Source of the DNA: Asparagopsis taxiformis
Taxonomy: Eukaryota > Rhodophyta > Florideophyceae > Bonnemaisoniales > Bonnemaisoniaceae
Reading direction: 5' to 3'
Assembly: GCA_030407315.1 (NCBI GenBank)
Contig: JALQPE010001702.1
Coordinates: forward strand, 1 to 64,000
DNA: 64,000 bases
Of this stretch, positions 1 to 9,022 are shown one piece after another (the first letter of the stretch is position 1; each line of letters starts with the position of its first letter). Under the pieces are notes generated by a model. It saw nothing but the letters and a program-made list of their open reading frames with translations. It made no database searches and was not told the origin of the DNA. The translations under genes and the position numbers were made by a program.

Positions 1-1644
1 TTACGACCACCAACGGGCGCGTGCGTAACCACGAGTCGCCGCGGCGAGACGTTCCGAAATCGCGCGCTCCGTTGCCAAGCGGGCAGTCAGATCCAACGTC
101 TGGGCTCTGAAATCTTCGGCTGCGCGAGCCACGGACGTAATGAGGGAACGAATAACCCAGCCGTCCGCACGAGGCGGAGCGGCCATCGACGTACGAGAAG
201 CCGACGGCATCCTCATCGGAGACGCGGTCGTCCAGGCTCACGAACCGTGGCGCGCGCTCGGCCGGCGTGGCCACATCCGGACGACCGACGCGGCAACGTT
301 GCCCCCTCCGTAGCCTCGCGTGGCACGATCTCTCGAGGATCCGGCGCACGCGGCGCTTCGTTTTGATGGCCACGACGGCCAGAACGCGTCCCTCGGGGGC
401 GCTCGTGGCCCCGAGGCCACCGAAATAACCGTACGATTGCCACGACGGCGTTCGGAACGGGAAGCGACCCGCGGCACGTAAGCCCCATAGCTACGCACGG
501 AGACGAACTCCTGGTTATCGCCGCTTGCGTAATCGGGACGTATAACCCGATACTCCGGCCCCAACGCAAGGGCGCCGCGAGCCTCAGCCAACGCGCTGGT
601 AACGGAGACGAACGTATCGGAACCGTCCACCGGGATTGCACGAAGCATCTCGTAGTCGGCCAGGAAGTCCAACGTGGACTCCGGCAGCAGGCACGCGCGC
701 CCGAACACACGACGTTCCACGAACAGCGAGCACGCGAGCATCGCTGCGTGTTCGATATCCACGGCCATGAGGAAACGTTCCTTCACGGGGGCAGGCGCGT
801 CCTTCACGGCATCGGTAAAATAATGCACCACGCGTGGTAGCAATGTGGACGATCCACGAGGATACGGGAACTCCTCCACTACTTCCGGCAACGGCGGGAA
901 GTAGTGTTCGCTCGGGACGACCCACGGAGCCGACGCGTGCGACACGCGGTAATCGTCCGCGTTCACGTGACGGAGCGCGAAATGGTCGTCGTACGAAACT
1001 ACGCTCTTGGAGATGACGCTCAACGAAAGAGCAGTCTTCCATTCGGCACGTTGCCTTTCGGAAAGTGTCCGCGGACACACGAACACGGACGCGACCGTGA
1101 TGAACGGTGGTTCCTCGGGCGTTCCCTTCCACAGGAACGCGTCCATGCGGTCAACGTAGATCGCGTCGTTGACGTCACGCAACCACGAGCGGTCGCAACG
1201 TATCGACGCCGGGATCTGGTAACGTTCCGATCCCGGTGGCCCGTTGGCGAAACGACGCCCGGCTGCCCGCCCCCACGTATCCTCGGCGGAACGCATATAG
1301 TCGACGACCGCGCGGGCGTCCAGACGATCTCTGGCCAACGTGGCGAGATCGTCATCCGTGATACCCACGCGAGGCAACGCAGCCCACGCGTGGGTCAGGA
1401 CGCCTACGTTTAGCGCCGCACCGCCACGTGAGGCGGTGCCGACTGTCCCAACGGGGTCACCACCCTCCGGCGAGGGATCCTGACGAGGAGAACGAGGCGA
1501 ACCGTCACGACGAGGCACGCCCGTGCGGGCCGCCGCCACAGCACGACGCGAACGAGCGGCCGCTGCCATCGCGGCTACGCCCCTCGATGGGGCCGCGACA
1601 TCCGGATGATGGGTGACGAATTCCCCGAGTCGGACGCCGTTGCG
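1..1644 (-). pseudogene. gag-like frame with in-frame stop
   Basis: A minus-strand frame is open after a TGA at 1645-1647, has an ATG at 1569, and runs to a TGA at 238-240. The same frame then continues from an ATG at 216 to a TAA at 1-3. The central part (about residues 60-350 of the 443-residue ORF) has normal protein composition with acidic and aromatic residues, while the last 60 residues before the TGA look like out-of-frame Arg/Ser/Pro-rich translation, suggesting a frameshift near position 430. I read it as a decaying capsid-type ORF. No zinc knuckle is visible. The family is not recognised from the sequence itself. Confidence 0.4.
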
Positions 1645-1919
1645 TCATCATCACGTGGGGCATCGGCCCTAGCAGCCTCGGCAGGCGTCACGGAAGCCAC
1701 CAGGCGAGACGGAGCCATCGGGCGAGACGAAGAGGCGACGGCCTGAGGAGCAACGGCTTCTCCCGCCCTAACGGATGGGGCGGGAGCGACGGACGCTTCC
1801 GTCGCTGGCGGCGCACCGGCTCCGACGAGGGAGGGAGCGCCCTGCGAAGGGTTCCTCGCTCCACCTCCAGCAGAGCCGGCGGGCCGCGGAGTGTTAGCAT
1901 CGGTACTACGAGTCGTAAC
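1575..1919 (-). CDS. gag-like N-terminal frame of the LTR element
   Basis: From an ATG at 1917-1919 this frame encodes about 114 residues beginning MVTTRST, a start reminiscent of gag proteins of plant and algal LTR elements, followed by a low-complexity Ala/Pro/Ser-rich segment, and it stops with TAG at 1575-1577. The frame is open further upstream to 2066 through a hydrophobic segment that probably belongs to the leader. The next frame, shifted by one base, is open from 1644 and overlaps this one by about 70 bp, so either a programmed frameshift or a decayed gag is possible. Function is inferred from position and composition only. Confidence 0.4.
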   Translation of the reverse strand, partial: VTTRSTDANTPRPAGSAGGGARNPSQGAPSLVGAGAPPATEASVAPAPSVRAGEAVAPQAVASSSRPMAPSRLVASVTPAEAARADAPRDDDATASDSGNSSPIIRMSRPHRGA

Positions 1920-2517
1920 CATCGTGGTTACGCTGTACACGATAATTACGACGAGTGCAACGAGCACGACGACGAGAGCCACGCGGGCTAGACGAAACAA
2001 GAGAACGAAATGAACGGAGGTAGCAGTACCCAGCGGGGGAAAAAGATAAGGGAGAACGAAAGGCAACGGCCTGGATGACGATGGTGAGAGGAAGGGTGAG
2101 CGACGATCGCTATCACGTTAAGCCGCGGCTTAAATAACCTTCGGACGACCGTTGTCGTAATGCCCGCTGGCAGATTCACGAAAAGGCCGCGGCCTGCGCA
2201 CGTATCGCGCTGAATTGAAGCACACCCGCGTGGTGGAATTGGACACTGCATTCGTTGCAGGGAAACGCCTAAGCGAGGCATTGACGTACGATGCCAACGG
2301 GCGGGCCTCGATGATTACGAAAGAGCCGGAGCGCACGCGCGCGCTCCGGCGCCGTGGCGATTCGATCAGCCAACCGGGCCGCGTACGTTTAAACGAGATT
2401 TTTCGGGACAACTGCCACGTCCGCAGTTGTACCCGAAAAGACGCCACGGCCCCGTGTCTCAGGCGCGTCCTGACGGGCCTCGCGTGGCCGGGACGTCCAC
2501 GTGTGGGGGTGGGGCTG

Positions 2518-3185
2518 TGTAGTATACGTGGCAATTCCGAAATTGCAAATATTTACGATTTCCGCGGAATTCGAATTTCGGCGGACACGACCGGCGACAG
2601 CAATGCACGAACATTGCTGGCGCATGCGCGCGCGCAACCGGCACACGTGTGCAACGAACGTACTGGCAACGGCCAACGGACCAACGGACCAACGGGTCCC
2701 TACGTGCGACCCACAAGGTCCTTTCCCATTCGGGGACGTTACGAGCAGTGTTTACACTGTAAAGCGATGCCATCGTGGCTATATAGGTATTGGCATCGTG
2801 CCGGGAGGGAAAGGGGACAATTCATCGAACGGGCAACGGCTCTAGTCTACGACTGACTTCTACGTTTTACGTTTACGTTCTGCCTAACGAGGCTTCGTCT
2901 CCGTCGAGCTGCGTACTCCCTACCCATCGCCGCACGTAAGGCTGATTGCGTGTAGTGCCTCCGGGCTTGGTTGAGAGCGCCTCCGGTGACGTGCCACCTC
3001 GTTTACCGAACGTAATCCTCGCGTGGATTGTTGTGTCGTGACGCTCGTGTCTACTCGCTAACCACTCTACCTTCTACCGTTCTAACAATACAGTCAAACA
3101 CCAGCGGGTGGTACTGTTCGTTCGTTTCGTAAGGACAGCGTGTCCGTAGCTCGTACCAGCTATCTAGAACTAACGTTGTTCCACA
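2518..3185 (-). repeat. 5' LTR of retrotransposon
   Basis: This 668-bp sequence has the canonical TG...CA ends and is nearly identical to 4029-4689. Differences are a few substitutions, an extra copy of an 8-bp unit (accaacgg) near 2680, and a more diverged stretch just before the right-hand end. A TATATA-like box lies near 2778-2784. It is oriented so that the element's internal region is to the left (minus-strand element). The flanking 5 bp on the right, tgcca (3186-3190), is the presumed target duplication; its partner would be outside the window. The 5 bp on the left (ggctg) do not match, as expected for an element that continues leftward. Confidence 0.8.
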
Positions 3186-5243
3186 TGCCACCAACTTCCT
3201 CTCCTCAAACTCCAATTTCCTTCGTTCTAGTTCTAGCTCAGCAGTCGAAGTTTTCCCTTTTTCGATCTCAGCGTTTGGCTTGTCCCTTTCCAGCGCCAAT
3301 ATATCCCTTTCATGCTGCAATCGATCTTCACGCTGTCGGGACTCCACTTCGGCTCTCCTGATTTCCATGGTAAGTCTCTTTGCCTCTCTTTCGTCTTGAC
3401 GTTTTGCAAGAGCATTGCGGTTCTCTTCAGAGTTATCTAACGAATGAAATAGTAACGAAAGTGTATCCGGTTCTCTTACCCGTTTCACTACTCTCCTGTT
3501 CGAAATGTCCATTTCCAAATCACCTTCTACATTTCCTTTCTTTCGTCGTTCATCCTCCCGTTCTGATGCTTCCTGCCTTTCGTCACTCCTTGCATCACGC
3601 ATTCCCATGTTTCTTACGGCATGTGCCCGCCTTCTCATCGCCATTTCACACGCCTCGGTGCCTCCAGACTCTAACTCATCCCTTCGACTCACATCTTTCT
3701 CACCTCTTGCCTTTCGTTCGACCTTCTTTGCTTCTATTTCTTCCCAAATTCTGCGGCATACGTCGATTAGTCTTTCCTGTAATTCATCGTGGCAATCGTC
3801 TCCTATCGTTCTATTTCTGAACCGGTCCATGTTCTTATTGAAACGTTCCTTACAATGAGAAATATCTTTCTTCCATACTTGAACTTTCCGAGGATGTCTT
3901 CTACGCCGATTACTATTCCTGGTTTCTATGTCTTCTCTCACTGTGTTTCTGAATTCTGTTGACGAATTCAAGCATGATGCAACTGCATCAGTCTCAAAAG
4001 CCGCTTGCACTCTTCTTCTATTGCATACTGTAGTATACGTGGCAATTCCGAAATTGCAAATATTTACGATTTCCGCGGAATTCGAATTTCGGCGGACACG
4101 ACCGGCGACAGCAATGCACGAACATTGCTGGCACATGCGCGCGCGCAACCGGCACACGTGTGCAACGAACGTACTGGCAACGGCCAACGGACCAACGGGT
4201 CCCTACGTGCGACCCAAAAGGTCCTTTCCCATTCGGGGACGTTACGAGCAGTGTTTACACTGTAAAGCGATGCCATCGTGGCTACATAGGTATTAGCATC
4301 GTGCCGGGAGGGAAAGGGGACAATTATCGAACGAGCAACGGCTCTAGTCTACGACTGACTTCTACGTTTTACGTTTACGTTTTCGCCTAACGAGGCTTCG
4401 TCTCCGTCGAGCTGCGTACTCCCTACCCATCGCCGCACGTAAGGCTGATTGCGTGTAGTGCCTCCGGGCTTGGTTGAGAGCGCCTCCGGTGACGTGCCAC
4501 CTCGTTTACCGAACGTAATCCTCGCGTGGATTGTTGTGTCGTGACGCCCGTGTCTACTCGCTAACCACTCTACCTTCTACCGTTCTAACAATACAGTCAA
4601 ACACCAGCGGGTGGTACTGTTCGTTCGTTTCGTAAGGACAGCGTGTCCGTAGCTCGTACCAGCTACTTCTAACGAACCGTCGTTCCACACATACATGTGC
4701 ATTCCGCTTGAGAACTTCTTCCATTAGCAGAAAATCCATTTCACCATTGAAGCGTCGTTTTTCTCTACGCCTTTGAGATTTTGAAAGCACAGGTAAGACT
4801 TCTTTTTCACTATCATCTTCCGATCCATTGATTATGTCATTCCTTAGCAAATTCTTTTGATTTTGTGCGTCATTTCCTGTTGCAATTGGAGTTTGTGAAT
4901 TCAAAAAGCCGTCTCCGCTGCTTCCAGCCCTTGGACTGATCAGTAATGAATCTATGTTTTCATTTGTGTCGGTTCTTGAATCAAATCCATTTGTAAAAGG
5001 AGCTTTATCATTTCATTCAATTACTTGCACGCCAATGGATGCAACATTCTCAACCTCAAATTGTATGCCACTCTCTCTGAACGATTGTTCTTGTTCTCCT
5101 AGTCTATCACCTCTTGTCACCACCTCAACATGCCCGTATACATTTCCATTTTCCATCAGTATGGAACCATCAACATGAGAGTCGTTATCATCCTGATTCA
5201 AAAGTTCGGTAACTCTCAGAGATCCTGTGTTTCTTCTTTCCAT
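3186..5243 (-). pseudogene. Myb/SANT-like coiled-coil gene broken by two LTR insertions
   Basis: A minus-strand gene starts at ATG 5241-5243. It has an acidic, low-complexity N-terminus, then a basic Arg-rich segment and a weak Myb/SANT-like helical region (FNGEMDFLLMEEV before the insertion, WKKDISHCKERFNKNMDRF after it), then a long charged coiled coil rich in Glu, Arg and Lys. Coding resumes in frame after 4029-4689 plus one CATAC copy is removed, which shows that the solo LTR landed inside an existing ORF. It also carries an in-frame TGA at 5013-5015, and its 3' end is cut at 3186 by the second LTR. The layout recalls Myb-like proteins of Harbinger-type transposons, so the broken gene may be an older transposon accessory gene rather than a host gene. 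Confidence 0.7.
4029..4689 (-). mobile_element. solo LTR with 5-bp target duplication
   Basis: This is a 661-bp copy of the LTR at 2518-3185, with TG at the left end and CA at the right end. It is flanked directly by CATAC at 4024-4028 and CATAC at 4690-4694, a perfect 5-bp target-site duplication. No internal sequence is present, so the element has recombined down to a solo LTR. The TATATA of the other copy is TACATA here. It sits inside the coding frame of the Myb/SANT-like gene. Confidence 0.9.
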
Positions 5244-5449
5244 TCCTGCAAAGTTTGCAATGATGAACCTCTTTTCAACACGTACGAGCTCTTAGCCCCT
5301 CTCTCTTTATATGTTCCTGTACATGAATGCCTCTTCTAATACTTTCATTTAATTGAAAATGAGTTTATTGATAAGCTTCTTGTGCTCTGTTCTATTCCTT
5401 TCTCTCCCCTCAAACACCGTTATACTCCTCACTCATTGATGGGTTAGGT

Positions 5450-6350
5450 CTATGTAGGACCTTAGCCCTTGTAGATAGATTGTACCTCTGAGGAGGATAA
5501 GAGGATAGGGATAAGGCTTCGAACTCACGAGTGAGAGCGCCGATTCCACGAGGCTGACGCCTCGTGCGATCCTAGTAGCCCGAGGGCTGTGTCGGGTGGA
5601 TCGATCCCTCGGAGCCCGGACACCTGTCTCCCAACCCGGTAGCGGGTGGTAGAGCGGGGTCCGGGGCGGCTGGATCTAACCTGCCGCAGGGATCTATCGG
5701 CCGTGGCCGTCCTCAACCCACTCAAGGGTTAACTAGGCACTTAGCGCGATGGAACCCCGGGGGGAATTGTGGTCGCCTCCACGCGTGGCTGCCCACACGA
5801 CGGATTCCGCAACTGTGATACTGCCAGCGGCTGTGGTCGAGACCGATTCAGAAGCCCACGGGCGTTAGCTCGGTTGACCGGCTGGGAGTGCCGAACCGAC
5901 AGCGCTCCCAGTCGGTAGCTTTGTCTCGGTGGGCGGAAGGCCACTCCCGGTCTCCTGACGGCGTTAAAAGAAGCGGGAAGGTGGTCCACTACCGCGCAGA
6001 CGAAATTCCCTAGGGCAATCCACGTGCACTCCCGCCGGAGGAGGCTCGCGGTGGGCAATTGGGGAAATGTGCGAGCGATCCCCAATTGGAGATCGAAACG
6101 GAGCAGCGGGTATCCGGTAAGGGAACTGCCGCCGCCGTTTAGTTGTAAGTTAAACGACCACGGCCGAAAGATTTGGAACCGAGACGATCTACCTTTATTG
6201 TAGCTTAGTGGTCAGTCCGTTGACCTTAAATGTTCAACGAGACTGCCGGGACCGGACCAGGACTAATGGTCCCGATCCGGTGTCCAATGGACCTTGTGGG
6301 GTGTTTATGCGGCCCAGGGGCCCTACAGAGTAAGCTGCTACGTTGCTACG
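5450..6350. repeat. GC-rich unassigned block, possible decayed SINE or LTR fragment
   Basis: This block is clearly more GC-rich than the AT-rich flanks on both sides and contains no convincing ORF. TAGCTTAGTGG at 6201-6211 matches the pol III A-box consensus, and GGTCCCGATCC about 65 bp downstream is a loose B-box look-alike, but no acceptor stem can be folded around them. A local stem can form between CGTTGA and TCAACG near 6218-6240. A tRNA-derived SINE or a fragment of another retroelement would fit; neither is proven. Confidence 0.3.
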
Positions 6351-8289
6351 TGTAAACTAATAGAAACGACCAGCCGTAACGTACACGTGCACAACTGTAA
6401 CGGGAGAATCCTCCCGCTCGCAAACGTGTGAGACTAATCGCGCCTATATCGCTACACTTTGCACGCTCGCCGAAGGTCCCGCGCAAGCAATGTTGCCCGG
6501 TGCTAATGCAAGGCGGCACGCGCCCATTCGCCCTTGGGCGACAATTGCCTTGCCACGTCACCGCGGCTAGTGATTACCAACGCGGCTCTTCGCGGCTGAT
6601 TCCTTATCGAGCACCCACTCACGCTCTCGAGCGTACCGCTTAAGCGACCCCTCCTGGCGCCCATTCCAGACGCCTGGAATTATCCCTCCCGCGACCGCTC
6701 GCAGCGCAAACGGGACGAGTCCCACAGTCTACACCGCTTTCAATCGTGATTCCAGATCAGTTGCACTCATAATATATTTCGTTCTCAATGTCAATCCAGG
6801 ACACATTACAGACCTTCCCTTTGCTCGGATTTGTACCTGTTTGTCACACCTTTCTCTCCATCCGTCACATCATCGATTATCGTTGGTTAGTTTCGACTGC
6901 AGGGATGTGGTTTTGTGTGCAGCCGTCACTCTTGGAAAAGCTCGTTGGTATATGCAGTTCATGTGTTAGATTGCTGGCAAATTGCACGACGAGATGTACC
7001 CTCCGCGCGCGATGTGCTGGCTTCTTTTTCGTGTACAAGATGCGCCTTGTTGTCTGTCTCATAAACGCAGTGCATGTCTATTGTTTGATTCACAATAGCG
7101 CCACTGTGCTGTGAAATTGCGGTTTCCGACTTGCGCCTTGCGATTGCGAAAGAATGACGCAGACAATGCAGCTACGATAATCACGACCAATATAGCTGCA
7201 CTGGTATCTGGGCCACTTCGAAGCAGAAAATGATTGAAGGGAGTGATGAAATAGATAGAAGGTTGATGTGAAACATCCTGCGTGGCTGTCCACAGCGTAT
7301 GTCATCTGAACGCTGTATGCGGCTACATCCGCACAGATCTCGTTCAGATACGAGCTCATATCCCAGAGTCGAGATTTCGAGACAACTGTCTTTCACTTGA
7401 CGCGTTACGAGTGCACGAAGAACCGTGACTCTTCTTCTTAAGCATTGAAATCATCGTAGCACAATTGCTAAAACTATTCATGCAATTTGTCTTTACTGTA
7501 AGGTATTGCACATGCTCCCTGGACAGCGTGTGATAAACACAGGCTCCGTGCGAACACCGCTTCCTCTGCCCAGCCATGCGCACAAAATTTCCATGCCATT
7601 TCCGTATATTCCCATATGGGAACTCCAGAATTCGTCTATTGTCCAATTTGTGACGGAATTGAGGTGCTGGATGAGGAGGGCATTTTGATGGAAAGCTCAG
7701 TGGTAACTCAAATCTAATCGTAGAAACTGGTGCCAATCGAACGAGGGAACACCACGCTTCATAGCCGTTATGGTATCTCTTTCCAGAATGGAGTTCTCGA
7801 TATATTATCATTTAAAATGTGTTCAAGTGTTCCATAATACCCCTCCAGGGAGGGTACTCAGCTATCCCGTATACACATTCATTTCAATGATGGAGTGATC
7901 GTCGGCGGTGGGCGCAAAAGAGCCGATATCCTGTGAGAATATATGGGTACCTACCTCCCCTTTTTCCTGATCCCTCTCTCTCTTACGAGCCTATGTTTTT
8001 CATGTCTTGAGATCGCTGGTGATGCTAATGAGGTAACAACATCCTGACATCGTGCACGGAGCTTCGTGTACTGCTGCGAAGCGGAATGGTTCTAATTTCG
8101 AATTCAGAACAAATTCAGTCGAAAAGAGCATGTCAATCAACCATTTTATTTTTGCAAATCTTTGAGAGAGATTTTCCCTCACAACTGCGCAAATGTGTGC
8201 GCGTAGTGTGGAACTATGTGTCTCGGACAAGTCCTGAACAGTCCCCGTCCGTTGACTTATCAGAAGCTCTCTAGTAGACAAAATAAGCC
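6351..8289. other. intergenic, no supported gene
   Basis: The first 400 bp are GC-rich and repeat-like, and the rest is AT-richer. A 151-codon minus-strand ORF (7356-7811, ATG start) is the longest frame, but it has no recognisable domain. I see no RNA gene or strong promoter motif. Confidence 0.5.
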
Positions 8290-8991
8290 ATGGTTTCATC
8301 CGAAGATCTACAATCATCTCTAGCTCAATTCGAGCGTGAAATTCAGGAGGTCAAAACTGCCCCCTCAGACCCCAATGAGAATCAGCTTGTTTCTAGTTCC
8401 TCGCCGCCCATTACTGTCCCAAAGCTGGAATCAAGCACCACATCATCGCAGCCTGCCGGTCGATGGAAATGGATAGGCGATTCCTGGAAATGGGAAGGAG
8501 CCAGCCATCCCATCAGTGAAGAACCTCATACCCCTGCTACTCTTCCAGCAATTTCGGCTACACCAACTGTCCCAGTATCTGCACTCGACTCTGGCACTAC
8601 TTCTAACATGCATCGTCCTCAAACACGCACTGCGGCTGGCACAACGTGGCGAGATCCTACTCTACTAGACTGGCCAGATGCGGACTATCGTCTCTTTGTT
8701 GGAGACCTCGCCCCTGATACCACAGACATAGAATTGGAAAACGCATTCAGGCACTATGCTTCCTTTAACATGGCGCGTACCGTACGTGACAAGCGCACAG
8801 ATGTTTGCCGCGGTTATGGATTCGTAAGCTTTGGAAAAGGTGAAGACATGGTTGCAGCTTTACGCGAGATGAATGGCAAGTATGTGGGTGCGCGGCCTAT
8901 CAAGCTCAAAAAAAGTAATTGGCAAAAGAAGAATCTCACTTCCGAACGACGAAAACAGTTGAAGCTATTCCGCCGCATTTCGAAGCCATAG
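8290..8991 (+). CDS. RBM42: RBM42-like RRM RNA-binding protein
   Basis: This gene encodes 233 residues. The N-terminal half is low-complexity Ser/Thr/Pro-rich with two Trp-Lys-Trp patches (RWKWIGDSWKWEG near 55-67). A single C-terminal RRM covers about 131-206. RNP2 is LFVGDL, RNP1 is RGYGFVSF, and the stretch MNGKYVGARPIKLKKSNW followed by a basic tail is characteristic of the RBM42 family, which associates with spliceosomal tri-snRNP and binds mRNA. The protein is shorter than animal RBM42 because the N-terminal region is reduced. The family assignment is strong; the cellular role is inferred from animals. It converges with the helicase gene, with stop codons 31 bp apart. Confidence 0.85.
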   Translation: MVSSEDLQSSLAQFEREIQEVKTAPSDPNENQLVSSSSPPITVPKLESSTTSSQPAGRWKWIGDSWKWEGASHPISEEPHTPATLPAISATPTVPVSALDSGTTSNMHRPQTRTAAGTTWRDPTLLDWPDADYRLFVGDLAPDTTDIELENAFRHYASFNMARTVRDKRTDVCRGYGFVSFGKGEDMVAALREMNGKYVGARPIKLKKSNWQKKNLTSERRKQLKLFRRISKP

Positions 8992-9022
8992 ATAGATTGC
9001 TTCTGTCGTTCTAATTGCACTT

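Larger units (their letters stand above)
1..2517 (-). mobile_element. LTR retrotransposon internal region (partial)
   Basis: This is the stretch downstream, on the minus strand, of the LTR at 2518-3185, and it continues past the window start. It is much more GC-rich than the gene-dense region. It carries gag-like reading frames on the minus strand (see 1575-1919 and 1-1647). I see no clear tRNA primer-binding site next to the LTR end: the minus strand there begins CAGCCCCAC instead of the usual TGG. No protease, reverse transcriptase or integrase motif is visible, so these would lie outside the window or be lost. Superfamily assignment is inference. Confidence 0.6.

Noticed and set aside
213..1132. 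Other long minus-strand ORFs (213-710, 584-1132, 1020-1355)
   Set aside because: They are Arg/Pro-rich shadows of the gag-like frame in GC-rich sequence.
2518..4689. A single short element made of two LTRs and an 843-bp interior
   Set aside because: The right LTR has its own perfect CATAC duplication and the coding frame continues across it, so it is a separate solo LTR.
6194..6290. Possible intron-containing tRNA gene
   Set aside because: An A-box-like site and a weak B-box exist, but the 7 bases before the A-box (tttattg) have no complement after the B-box, and no D-stem forms.
7356..7811. 151-codon minus-strand ORF in the long spacer
   Set aside because: It has an ATG start, but no domain, no repeat of composition seen in real genes, and no supporting neighbour; treated as chance.
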